A DNA stretch of 16,315 nucleotides from an uncultured Rikenella sp. (GTDB taxonomy: Bacteria > Bacteroidota > Bacteroidia > Bacteroidales > Rikenellaceae): positions 1 through 16,315 of the forward strand of contig CAJTNK010000044.1 in the NCBI GenBank assembly GCA_910577885.1, read 5' to 3'. Under the pieces are notes generated by a model. The model was given only the letters and a program-made list of their open reading frames with translations, was not told the DNA's origin and ran no database searches. The position numbers and the translations under genes are program-made. This document shows positions 1 through 6,874 of the stretch, piece by piece (within the stretch, counting starts at the first letter, position 1; each line of letters begins with the position of its first letter).

Positions 1-192
1 TCGCGACAAATTCGGAAAATGTTCTCCGCCCGAAGCTCGGCCAAGATCTCCCCATGGCGGGCCGGAGCCCCCGGCTGCGGAGGCCTGCAACTTACATCGC
101 TAGCGCGATGATTGCAGCCCCCGCTGGCTCCGGTCCGAAAAACAACCAGCCACCTTTCTCCGCGCACTGCCGTCTCGAAGAGACGGAAGGCC

Positions 193-232
193 GGTACCGC
201 TCGGCACGCGAAAATTAGGTTTGCTCGGCAAA
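193..232. repeat. GGTRCCGCTCGGCAC module, first copy
   Basis: This is a diverged copy (GGTACCGCTCGGCACGCGAA) of the module at 744-783. It is followed, as there, by the small hairpin TTTGC-TCG-GCAAA (220-232). The module is a short self-complementary stretch. Its role is unknown. Confidence 0.6.
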
Positions 233-315
233 ACCCGCTGGTCGCACTCAGAATCCCCCCCCTGTGAGGCGCCGCTGGCGGCAACTCGCTCTTCGTGAAA
301 ACCATCACTCCTTAC

Positions 316-388
316 CCGCGCGCCTTGGCGATTCATTCTATTTTGCCAGGTGCAAAATAGTGAATCGCTTTTAAGGCGTGGCGCGCGG
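316..388. repeat. Nested hairpin H1 of the structured array
   Basis: The outer stem CCGCGCGCC (316-324) pairs perfectly with GGCGCGCGG (380-388). Inside, GCGATTCA (328-335) pairs with TGAATCGC (361-368) and CTATTTTGC (338-346) pairs with GCAAAATAG (352-360), closing on the five-base loop CAGGT. The 3' arm carries a second possible partner, AAGGCG (373-378), which can pair with CGCCTT (321-326), so two mutually exclusive foldings are possible. Confidence 0.9.
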
Positions 389-442
389 AACCAGATAGAA
401 CTGGCCTCAAGCCGGCCGGGCTCCGCTTACGCCGCGGGGGCG

Positions 443-455
443 CGCCCATAGGGCG
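443..455. repeat. Small variable hairpin S1 in the array
   Basis: CGCCC (443-447) pairs with GGGCG (451-455) around a three-base loop, ATA. It sits just before the conserved GGCCATCCGGGCGAGAAAA block. It occupies the same place as S2 and S3 but has a different stem sequence. Confidence 0.65.
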
Positions 456-492
456 TTCTACTGGCCATCCGGGCGAGAAAAACGGGCACTGG

Positions 493-568
493 CCGCGCGC
501 CTGGGGAAATCATTTCCGATAAACTCACCGTTTATCGGCTTGATTTCCTCCTAAGGCGTGGCGCGCGG
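493..568. repeat. Nested hairpin H2 of the structured array
   Basis: The outer stem CCGCGCGCC (493-501) pairs with GGCGCGCGG (560-568), identical to H1. The inner stems differ in sequence from H1 but pair perfectly: GGAAATCA (505-512) with TGATTTCC (541-548), and CCGATAAAC (516-524) with GTTTATCGG (530-538) around the loop TCACC. The alternative pairing CGCCT/AGGCG (498-502 with 554-558) is also kept. It starts 177 bp after H1. Confidence 0.9.
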
Positions 569-620
569 GGCTTGAGGGAACTGCGCTCCCGCGCGGGGCC
601 GCGTGCCCGCGGTGGGCTGG

Positions 621-635
621 CAAAACTTCGTTTTG
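621..635. repeat. Small variable hairpin S2 in the array
   Basis: CAAAAC (621-626) pairs with GTTTTG (630-635) around a three-base loop, TTC. It is followed by the conserved GGCCATCCGGGCGAGAAAA block. The stem sequence is unrelated to S1 and S3 while the geometry is the same. Confidence 0.75.
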
Positions 636-668
636 CTAGGGCCATCCGGGCGAGAAAACAGCCTTTGT

Positions 669-745
669 CCGCGCGCCTGGGGAAATTCTTCCGTTTCAAC
701 TCATCGTTGAAACGGGGTATTTCCCTCTTAAGGCGTGGCGCGCGG
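669..745. repeat. Nested hairpin H3 of the structured array
   Basis: The outer stem CCGCGCGCC (669-677) pairs with GGCGCGCGG (737-745), identical to H1 and H2. The inner stems are again new but complementary: GGGAAAT (680-686) with ATTTCCC (719-725), and CCGTTTCAAC (691-700) with GTTGAAACGG (706-715) around the loop TCATC. The 17 bases TAAGGCGTGGCGCGCGG at the 3' side (729-745) are the same in all three hairpins. It starts 176 bp after H2. Confidence 0.9.
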
Positions 746-783
746 TGCCGCTCGGCACTCGAAAGCTGGAGTTTGCTCGGCAA
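744..783. repeat. GGTGCCGCTCGGCAC module, second copy
   Basis: GTGCCG (745-750) pairs with CGGCAC (753-758) around a two-base loop, followed by TTTGCTCGGCAA (772-783). The 20 bases at 744-763 are identical to 16267-16286, more than 15 kb away, which marks this as a dispersed element. Confidence 0.7.
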
Positions 784-835
784 CTAGCTACGACTGCCCT
801 GCGCGGGCGGCGGCCGGGTGACCCCGGCGGGACCG

Positions 836-852
836 GCGATGCTGCGCATCGC
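836..852. repeat. Small variable hairpin S3 in the array
   Basis: GCGATGC (836-842) pairs with GCATCGC (846-852) around a three-base loop, TGC. A GGGGCCTGACGGGCGAGAAAA-like block follows. It is the third member of the small-hairpin series. Confidence 0.75.
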
Positions 853-953
853 TGGGGCCTGACGGGCGAGAAAAACCTGCTCTGTCCGCGCGCTGGCAAT
901 AGGAAGTATCGCTATAACGGCTGCGAAAGCCCCCAAACCAGCCCCCACCCATG

Positions 954-1523
954 TCACTGGATTTTCCAGGAGCCGCGCGAACGGACAAAAATTCGCTTGT
1001 CCTTGTAGGCACGTCCCTGCTGGAATCCCTTGTAGTGGCCGAAAGGCGTAATGTCACGCTCCTCGAAAACGTAGGAGCACTCCACCACCCGGTCGTCCGA
1101 GATCGTACGGAACTCCTCGACCCGCACCGGCACCATCCGACAGACCTGCACATACGCCTCCTTGTCCGACGAACGACGCGGATCCGACATCCCCCGGCCC
1201 TTTTCGGTGAGCTGAACGTCGATCACCGTCCGCCACATGTTCCGTTCGGCCGTCCGGACCTCAACCAGCCCCGCATCGATCAACGAACCGTAGTTTTTCC
1301 GAATATAAGCCTGGCTGTTCTGGTGGTTTTCGCGCGTGAGGACCTGTTCACCGATCCGCATCGGCGCATAGTAGGGCATCCGGAACTCGCCCTGTTCGGC
1401 GATCTGTTCGAAGGCATACTCCGGCGTGAGTTCCCTGGAGCACGAAACGAACGCTCCGGCGCATACGAGGGCCGCCGCCCACAACACCATCCGCCGACCG
1501 ATCGCCTGTTTTTTTTCTTTCAT
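954..1523 (-). CDS. Small predicted outer-membrane lipoprotein, unknown function
   Basis: A 189-residue protein of a family I do not recognise. The N-terminus is a lipoprotein signal: a basic start (MKEKKQAIGRR), a hydrophobic stretch, then FVSC with the lipidated cysteine at about residue 28. It should therefore be membrane-anchored on the periplasmic side. Residues about 70-115 read like a winged-helix fold (an aromatic-rich helix, 'LIDAGLVEV', then 'VQLTEKGRG' as in DNA-binding wing motifs). In an exported protein this would be a structural fold, not a regulator (inference, weak). The start at 1523 was chosen over an upstream start at 1685 because it begins the signal peptide directly and has GGAGGG about 12 bases upstream. 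It lies 104 bp downstream of the DUF4435 gene on the same strand and is the last gene before the repeat array. Confidence 0.8.
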   Translation of the reverse strand: MKEKKQAIGRRMVLWAAALVCAGAFVSCSRELTPEYAFEQIAEQGEFRMPYYAPMRIGEQVLTRENHQNSQAYIRKNYGSLIDAGLVEVRTAERNMWRTVIDVQLTEKGRGMSDPRRSSDKEAYVQVCRMVPVRVEEFRTISDDRVVECSYVFEERDITPFGHYKGFQQGRAYKDKRIFVRSRGSWKIQ

Positions 1524-1627
1524 AGCTATTGTGTATCCCTCCCTGTGTGTGTGATTTCTCAAACCATCTCCCGCCGCCGAAAGATAACCATTTTTCACGA
1601 GACGCCGTTTTTTCATGCCGCGCAGCC

Positions 1628-2614
1628 TCAATCGACCCCGAGCATCCGCACCAAGTCCTCGCGCAGACGAGTGAAGAGCCGACACCCCCGATAGCCGGTG
1701 TTGATTTTGAGCAACTCATTCACGTCCGAGAGGGCGTTGTTGTAGGAGCTGAGTTCGTTGTTGAGCGGCAGCCCCTGGCGCGAGCTTCCGAGGATCTGGC
1801 CCACGGCCAGTTTCCGGAGCGCATTGCAGACGGTTCCGACAAGGGTCGAAACGACGTTGTCGAACAGCGCATGGCCCTGCATGTAAAGGTGCGTCTCCTC
1901 GGGCACCACGCCGCGTTCCGTGCGGAGGTAGCGGTCGAATTTGTCGACCTCTTCGACCCGTTTCTGGTGTTTCGACCGCAGGAATTTGACCCGCTTGGCC
2001 ACCTGCTTTTCGAGCCACGCCAAAGTGGCTTCGCCGTTGTCTTCGATATTGACATAGTTGATTTTCACGGTATTGCGAAAATCCGAAAGGGTGAAGATCG
2101 TAGGCCGGTCGACCCGCGCAGCATAGGCGTACCACACGAAAACAGGATAAATGATCCGCGAATATTCGGCCATGAACTCTTCGAAATCGAAGATATGGGT
2201 GTCGTTTTTGGTGGCCCTCACGCACACCGAATGCAGCGAAGGAGGATAACAGAGGTAGTTTTCGATGGCGTACGTGTAGGTCTGCAACAGATAGGGCGTA
2301 TTGTTGACGGCGCGCGACTTGTCGGAGAGGTCTCCGAGCAGGTAATCGAAGTCGGAGTCGACGCACAGGATCAGGTTTTTCCCGGCCTGCGGAGCGAACT
2401 GCATCACGACCCGTTTCCCCTTGGCCAAGTCGCTCCGAACAGGCGTAGTGACCTCGAACCGCCGCTCCGCGGTCTCGAACTCGTCGAAAATGGCCCGCCA
2501 AAACGGAATGTCGTCATACCCCTCCACATACACCATCACACACTTCTTCCGCTGCAACGCCGATGTCGCCGCAAAATACTCGCTACTAATGTTTTGTACT
2601 AACCGTTTCCTCAT
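1628..2614 (-). CDS. DUF4435 protein with TOPRIM-like acidic motifs
   Basis: A 328-residue cytoplasmic protein. VYVEGYDDIPFWR (residues about 28-40, E31, D34, D35), CVDSDFDYL (D86 and D88) and YAIENYL (E118, N119) follow the pattern of the DUF4435 domain, whose fold is TOPRIM-like: a glutamate, then a DxD, as in OLD-family nucleases. Known DUF4435 proteins include AriB, the toxic nuclease of the PARIS anti-phage system, where it works with an ABC-type ATPase, AriA. No ATPase gene is present here, so a defence role is only a possibility. The start at 2614 (MRKRLVQ) was chosen. A start at 2713 is open in frame, but its extra 33 codons would run through a parS site and the end of a 250-bp repeat. 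It lies downstream of repeat A and parS site 1. Confidence 0.85.
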   Translation of the reverse strand: MRKRLVQNISSEYFAATSALQRKKCVMVYVEGYDDIPFWRAIFDEFETAERRFEVTTPVRSDLAKGKRVVMQFAPQAGKNLILCVDSDFDYLLGDLSDKSRAVNNTPYLLQTYTYAIENYLCYPPSLHSVCVRATKNDTHIFDFEEFMAEYSRIIYPVFVWYAYAARVDRPTIFTLSDFRNTVKINYVNIEDNGEATLAWLEKQVAKRVKFLRSKHQKRVEEVDKFDRYLRTERGVVPEETHLYMQGHALFDNVVSTLVGTVCNALRKLAVGQILGSSRQGLPLNNELSSYNNALSDVNELLKINTGYRGCRLFTRLREDLVRMLGVD

Positions 2615-2616
2615 AA

Positions 2617-2632
2617 TGTTCCACGTGAAACA
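2617..2632 (+). promoter_or_regulatory. parS site 1 (ParB/Spo0J binding)
   Basis: TGTTCCACGTGAAACA matches all defined positions of the well-known Bacillus-type parS consensus TGTTNCACGTGAAACA. It lies directly upstream of the DUF4435 start codon, so bound ParB could also affect that gene's leader (inference). Confidence 0.92.
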
Positions 2633-2657
2633 ATGATTGATCCGGCCTTGGACTACA

Positions 2658-2910
2658 GGAGGGTACTGTCCCTTTCTTGAAAGAAAGGGACCCAAAGAAC
2701 TTTCAGATAGCATACGCTATGCCTTAGGCTCCGCAGTTCTCAGGGGTTGTGGGTGGGGTTCTTTTAGGCGCGCTATGAGTCTTAGCTCGCATGAAGCGCG
2801 CCCAAAAAGAATCCCCACCCAAACACCGGGCTGACACGGCCAAAGCATCCCAAAGGGATGCGCTCGAAAGTTTTTTTGGTTCTTTTTGTTCACAAAAAGA
2901 ACAGTTCCAT
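2658..2910. repeat. Structured 250-bp intergenic repeat, copy A
   Basis: One of three similar copies, all in the same orientation. Read on the plus strand it has: an 11-bp hairpin (2668-2678 with 2681-2691, loop GA); the shared CATACGCTAYGCCTTAGGCT block; a long stem beginning GGGTGGGG and ending CCCCACCC (about 2750-2820) with GCGCGC inside; GGGCTGACACGGCC; a GCATCCC-AAA-GGGATGC hairpin; and a terminal 11-bp hairpin (2879-2889 with 2892-2902). The first and last hairpin blocks resemble each other as inverted repeats (GGTACTGT at one end, GGAACTGT on the other strand at the other). It fills the gap between the acyltransferase and DUF4435 genes. Confidence 0.88.
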
Positions 2911-2930
2911 CCTATAAACCAAAGAACAGA

Positions 2931-4808
2931 TCAAAGGTTTGTATTACCGGCCATCCGGAAACGCTCACGGACGTCGATGTCCGGAAACTCGCGCGCCACA
3001 AGGTCGATTTTGTCGGCCGGGACGTCGCAGAGGTCCAGGACCAACATCACGTCGAGCGCATTGTCGAGCATCGGGTCGATGTGAAAGCCCATCACCCGCC
3101 CGCCCAGCTGGAGGTACTTTTTCATCATCACCGGCATCCCTTGGCCCGACGGTTCGACGTCGCGGATCAGCTTGTCGATCTCCTCGGCCGACGAGACTCC
3201 GCGGATCAACTCTTCGTCCATGGCCGCCGGTCGTCCCAGCGCCCCGATCCCGCTGCGAGCCACCACATAGCGCGCCAACTCGCCGTTCCAATGGTTGGCG
3301 CGAATATAATCCACCAAGAGCCACTTGGCCGCCATCGCATAGCCACCCGGCATGCTGACCGGACCCATCAGGTAGCGGTAGGCCGGATTGCGCAACAGGA
3401 CCTGCAGAATCCCCCACCACAGCAACAGCAAAGTCTGCGACCTCCGCCGAGCATCTCCCACGACGAACGAATAGCCGACCTCGATCGACTGCCGGAGCAC
3501 GTCGTTCAAGTGACGCGAGAACTCGAACATCGAATAGGCGTAAAACCCCTCGAATCCGAGCCCGTCGAGCAACGCATCGCCATACCCGATCTGATAGGCC
3601 CCTGTGATCGTCCGCGCCGCGGCGTCCCAGACGAACAAACAGTCGTACAAACCGTCGTACTCTTCGTTTTCCATGTCGGGCGACTTCGCTTCGCGCGGCG
3701 TACGCGCCGTCTCCTTGCGAAGCCGCAGGATCTCACGCATCGTCAGCGGAATCGCATAGGTCGGTGCGCAGAACAGGCACAGATCCCCGATCCGGATCAA
3801 CAACCGTTCGGCCGACACCGCCTCCAGCTCTCGCTCCAAGAGTCCCGGATCGACCGGGAAAGCCCCATTTTCGACCTCTTTCCGTCCGCCGACCGCCCGA
3901 TCCTGCGTTTTCTTTTTTCGGCGAGTCTCCGGCTGCACCCTCTTTGTATGCCCCTTGTCGAGCACCTCGCCCTCCCCTTCCGACACTGCCGTTTCGTCGG
4001 CCGTCAACACCGGATAGAGGCAGTAGACATTCGCTCGCAGGAAATCCGACACCGCCTCCGGCTCGCCGACCTCCCGCAACAGCCGAACCGACACTGCCGA
4101 ACCGAACGCCACGGAGACCGTTCGCCCCTTTTTGTTGGTCAGCTCGAGCGGCAGACGGGCCGTCCGCAACATCCGGTGCATCTTACCCAACAAATGGAAC
4201 ATCAAGCTGTTACGACCGTCGATATAGGCCGGCACCACCGGTACCCCGGCCTGCAGAATCAGCTTGGCGATCGACGGCGACCAGGCGGCATCCTCGACTT
4301 TCGAAAGTCCCTTTCGAAAAGTGGCGACCTCTCCGGCCGGGAAGACAATCAACGGAGCCCCTCCCTTCAAATGCTCGACAACCCGCCGCACCGAAGCCAA
4401 CGTCCTGCCTCCCTTGGTATCGAACGCGTCGACCGAGAGGAAAAAATCACTCAGCGGCTCGACCTGCGTGAGGAGGAAGTTGCCGAGGATTTTGACATCA
4501 GGCCTCACGGAGGCCACCAGCGCCAGCAGAATGAGCCCGTCGAGCGCCCCATGCGGGTGGTTGGCGACCAGCACAAAGGCTCCTTTTCGCGGGATGAAGC
4601 CGAGCCGTCCGGCATCGGTCATCACGTTGACACCGAGCTGTTCGAGTATCGCCCGGGCGAAATCCACTCCGGTTCGTCCCTCGGCTCCGGCATAAAGCCG
4701 GTTGAGCTTATTGACACCCAGCAAAGAGCGGGCCATTTTGACCGTCATTCGGTTGAGCACCGTGGTGTACGGAATACCGAGGTCGGAATTATCGAGTAAC
4801 TTTTTCAT
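2931..4808 (-). CDS. Bifunctional lipid acyltransferase: PlsC-like plus GNAT-like domain (OlsF/GlsF type)
   Basis: A 625-residue two-domain protein. The N-terminal half is a glycerolipid-type O-acyltransferase: VANHPHGALDG (residues about 81-91; His and Asp of the catalytic motif, spaced one residue wider than in classic PlsC) and VFPAGEVATF (about 155-164), the counterpart of the FPEG motif. A charged linker rich in Lys/Arg/Glu (about 245-330) leads to a second domain whose YDGLYDCLFVWD, AYSMFEFSRHL and YLMGPVSM segments resemble the OlsB-like GNAT N-acyltransferases. This layout fits enzymes that make N-acyl then O-acyl amino-acid lipids (ornithine or glycine lipids), OlsF in Serratia being the named example; glycine lipids are typical of Bacteroidales. 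The substrate is inferred. The ATG at 4808 was preferred to an in-frame TTG two codons upstream. parS site 2 lies just upstream, and mnmG ends 48 bp upstream. Confidence 0.82.
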   Translation of the reverse strand: MKKLLDNSDLGIPYTTVLNRMTVKMARSLLGVNKLNRLYAGAEGRTGVDFARAILEQLGVNVMTDAGRLGFIPRKGAFVLVANHPHGALDGLILLALVASVRPDVKILGNFLLTQVEPLSDFFLSVDAFDTKGGRTLASVRRVVEHLKGGAPLIVFPAGEVATFRKGLSKVEDAAWSPSIAKLILQAGVPVVPAYIDGRNSLMFHLLGKMHRMLRTARLPLELTNKKGRTVSVAFGSAVSVRLLREVGEPEAVSDFLRANVYCLYPVLTADETAVSEGEGEVLDKGHTKRVQPETRRKKKTQDRAVGGRKEVENGAFPVDPGLLERELEAVSAERLLIRIGDLCLFCAPTYAIPLTMREILRLRKETARTPREAKSPDMENEEYDGLYDCLFVWDAAARTITGAYQIGYGDALLDGLGFEGFYAYSMFEFSRHLNDVLRQSIEVGYSFVVGDARRRSQTLLLLWWGILQVLLRNPAYRYLMGPVSMPGGYAMAAKWLLVDYIRANHWNGELARYVVARSGIGALGRPAAMDEELIRGVSSAEEIDKLIRDVEPSGQGMPVMMKKYLQLGGRVMGFHIDPMLDNALDVMLVLDLCDVPADKIDLVAREFPDIDVRERFRMAGNTNL

Positions 4809-4831
4809 ATTCAATTTATTGAAGGGCCCGA

Positions 4832-4847
4832 TGTTTCACGTGGAACA
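4832..4847 (-). promoter_or_regulatory. parS site 2 (ParB/Spo0J binding)
   Basis: TGTTTCACGTGGAACA on the plus strand. The minus strand reads TGTTCCACGTGAAACA, the same full consensus match as site 1 but in the opposite orientation. It lies in the short gap between mnmG and the acyltransferase gene. Confidence 0.92.
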
Positions 4848-4856
4848 CCCACCCCA

Positions 4857-6743
4857 CTACCGCCCGAAATAGACCAACAACACATTGATATCCGCCGGCG
4901 AAACCCCCGGAATCCGAGATGCCTGCGCTATCGTCAACGGCCGAATCCGCATCAACTTCTGGCGCGCCTCGATCGACAACGACCCCAACGACCCGAAATC
5001 GAACCCCTCCGGAATCCGAATCCCCTCCAGACGCCGGATCTTCTCGGCCACCAACCGCTCCCGCTCGATGTAACCGGCATACTTCACCCCGATCTCCACC
5101 GCCCGCACATCCTCCCGAACCGCCCCGATCTCTCCTCGCAAACGCGCCCCAAAAGCCGGCAGAGCCTCCGCCAACCCATCCACCGAAACACCCGTCCGCA
5201 ACAACAGCTCCGACAACCGCTTCCGCTGTCCGATCGGCGACTCCCCCACCGCCGCCAAATAGCCGTTCACCTCCTCCGGCGCCACCGTCATCTCATCCAG
5301 ACACGCCCGAATCGCCTCGATCCGCCCTTCCGATGCCTCGAAAGCCGCCCACCGTTCGTCCGAAACCAACCCCACACGCCGCCCCAACGGCGTCAATCGC
5401 CGGTCGGCATTGTCCTGTCGCAACAAAATCCGATACTCTGCCCGACTCGTGAACATCCGATACGGTTCATCGACCCCCTTGGTCACCAAATCGTCGATCA
5501 GCACACCGATATAAGCCTCGTCGCGCCCCAAAACGAACGCCTCGCCGCCCCGCAACGCCAACACCGCATTGATCCCCGCCATCAACCCCTGCGCCGCCGC
5601 CTCCTCGTAGCCCGTCGTGCCGTTGATCTGCCCGGCGAAATACAACCCCGAAATCCGCTTCGTCTCCAACGTATGCAACAGCTGCGTCGGAGGAAAGTAA
5701 TCGTACTCGATCGCATAGCCCGGCCGATAGATTTGCACGTTTTCGAGCCCCTCGATCCGCCGCAACGCCTCGACCTGCACCTCCCACGGAAGCGACGACG
5801 AAAAACCGTTCAGGTAATATTCGTTGGTCTCGCGCCCCTCCGGCTCCAGGAAGAGCTGGTGCTGCTCCTTGTCGGCAAAGGTGCGGAGTTTGTCCTCGAT
5901 GCTCGGACAGTACCTCGGACCCTTGCCCCGAATCACCCCCGTGAAGAGCGGCGAACGATCGAACCCCGATCGCAACACGTCGTGCACCTCCGTCGACGTA
6001 TAGACCAGATAGCAAGGCATTTGCGCCTCCCTGGCGATCGGTCGCACAGCGGGCAGAAAAGAGAATTTCTCGGGCTCTTCATCGCCATACTGAGCCTCGA
6101 TCCGGTCGAAGTCGATCGTCCGCCCGTCCAGCCGCGCCGGCGTACCGGTTTTCATGCGGTCCGCCTCGAAACCCAGCCTCTGCAACTGCTCCGTCAGTCC
6201 GCTACTGGCCATATCCCCCGCCCTGCCGCCCGGCGCCTGGGCCGTTCCGACGTGCATCAACCCGTTCAGAAAGGTGCCGTTGGTCAGGATCACCTTCCGT
6301 GCCCCGAACCGTACCCCGAGCTGCGTCACCACCCCCTCGACACACCCATTCTCCTCATCAACAAGCAGTTCCGTGACATTATCCTGCCACAGAAAAAGCC
6401 CCTCCGTCGCATCCAACACCCGCCTCCACTCCTGCGAAAAGGCATACTTATCGCACTGCGCCCGCGGACTCCACATCGCCGCCCCTTTCGAGCGGTTGAG
6501 CATCCGGAACTGGAGCGTGGTTCGGTCCGTGACGACCCCCATTTGTCCGCCGAGGGCGTCGATTTCGCGGACGATCTGCCCTTTCGCAACCCCGCCGACC
6601 GCCGGATTACAAGACATTTGCGCCACCTTGCCCATATCCATCGTTATGAGCAGCGCACAAGCCCCCATCCGCGCCGCCGCCACAGCGGCTTCGCATCCGG
6701 CATGTCCGGCCCCGACCACAATGATATCGTATTCAAATCGCAT
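4857..6743 (-). CDS. mnmG: tRNA uridine-34 carboxymethylaminomethyl synthesis enzyme MnmG (GidA)
   Basis: 628 residues, the normal length. MnmG works with the GTPase MnmE to add a carboxymethylaminomethyl group to U34 in the anticodon of several tRNAs, using FAD, NADH and a folate one-carbon donor. Seen here: the dinucleotide-binding loop VVGAGHAGCEAA (residues about 9-20), the family signature MSCNPAVGGVAKGQIVREID (about 43-62), the TGTPARLDGR segment, and the C-terminal helical end RIPGVSPADINVLLVYFGR (about 609-628). The start is supported by AAGGAGG just upstream (6747-6753). A 250-bp repeat separates it from ybeY, so it may have its own promoter, but I found no convincing one. mnmG/gidA lies near the replication origin in many bacteria, which agrees with the parS sites around it. 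Confidence 0.98.
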   Translation of the reverse strand: MRFEYDIIVVGAGHAGCEAAVAAARMGACALLITMDMGKVAQMSCNPAVGGVAKGQIVREIDALGGQMGVVTDRTTLQFRMLNRSKGAAMWSPRAQCDKYAFSQEWRRVLDATEGLFLWQDNVTELLVDEENGCVEGVVTQLGVRFGARKVILTNGTFLNGLMHVGTAQAPGGRAGDMASSGLTEQLQRLGFEADRMKTGTPARLDGRTIDFDRIEAQYGDEEPEKFSFLPAVRPIAREAQMPCYLVYTSTEVHDVLRSGFDRSPLFTGVIRGKGPRYCPSIEDKLRTFADKEQHQLFLEPEGRETNEYYLNGFSSSLPWEVQVEALRRIEGLENVQIYRPGYAIEYDYFPPTQLLHTLETKRISGLYFAGQINGTTGYEEAAAQGLMAGINAVLALRGGEAFVLGRDEAYIGVLIDDLVTKGVDEPYRMFTSRAEYRILLRQDNADRRLTPLGRRVGLVSDERWAAFEASEGRIEAIRACLDEMTVAPEEVNGYLAAVGESPIGQRKRLSELLLRTGVSVDGLAEALPAFGARLRGEIGAVREDVRAVEIGVKYAGYIERERLVAEKIRRLEGIRIPEGFDFGSLGSLSIEARQKLMRIRPLTIAQASRIPGVSPADINVLLVYFGR

Positions 6744-6874
6744 ATCTTCCTCCTTAACTAAAACTACTCTTAACTTTAATATATCCGGTCCTTAGCTAGT
6801 GTATGGAACTACTCTTTTTAACTACTGTTTTTCCTCGCTTTACTTCAGTATAATCTGCAATCGGTCTTTGTGCT
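6744..6874. other. AT-rich leader upstream of mnmG
   Basis: This 131-bp stretch is clearly more AT-rich than its surroundings and lies between the mnmG start and repeat B. It contains the ribosome-binding AAGGAGG (minus strand). A weak TAGTTTTA match to the bacteroidete -7 element (6759-6766) is present, but no TTTG lies at the right distance upstream. It probably holds the mnmG promoter, which I cannot place. Confidence 0.4.

Larger units (their letters stand above)
1..953. repeat. Gene-free array of structured repeats, about 156-217 bp per unit
   Basis: I see no credible protein gene in this stretch; the short open frames are GC-rich, mutually overlapping and match no family. It is instead a chain of diverged units. 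The anchor CCGCGC(GCC) occurs at 160, 316, 493, 669 and 886, giving spacings of 156, 177, 176 and 217 bp. Each anchor is preceded by a G/C-rich motif of the type GGCGAGAAAA (about 137, 293, 471, 647, 864). The three central units (316, 493, 669) carry complete nested hairpins, and the outer ones are degenerate or of another form. A separate nested hairpin lies at 62-133: CCGGAGCC pairs with GGCTCCGG, CTGCAA with TTGCAG, and CATCGC with GCGATG. A CCGTCTC-GAA-GAGACGG hairpin lies at 170-186. The strand of any transcript is unknown. Repeat structure is read directly from the bases; function is unknown. Confidence 0.85.

Noticed and set aside
316..745. Integron attC sites
   Set aside because: The units fold like attC but lack the GTTRRRY/RYYYAAC core pair and the extrahelical-base pattern, and there is no integrase or cassette gene in the window.
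1..953. CRISPR array
   Set aside because: Period is about 177 bp, the conserved parts are hairpin arms, not 25-40-base direct repeats with uniform spacers, and no cas gene is present.
100..1008. Short open frames on both strands in the first kilobase
   Set aside because: They follow the repeat units, are Arg/Pro/Ser-rich and lack family motifs, consistent with translation of GC-rich hairpins.
2615..2713. Extension of the DUF4435 protein by 33 residues from an upstream start
   Set aside because: The extra codons cross a parS site and the end of repeat A, and the translation is unlike an N-terminus of the family.
4809..4814. TTG start for the acyltransferase two codons upstream
   Set aside because: The ATG at 4808 is the stronger start and the two extra residues add nothing recognisable.
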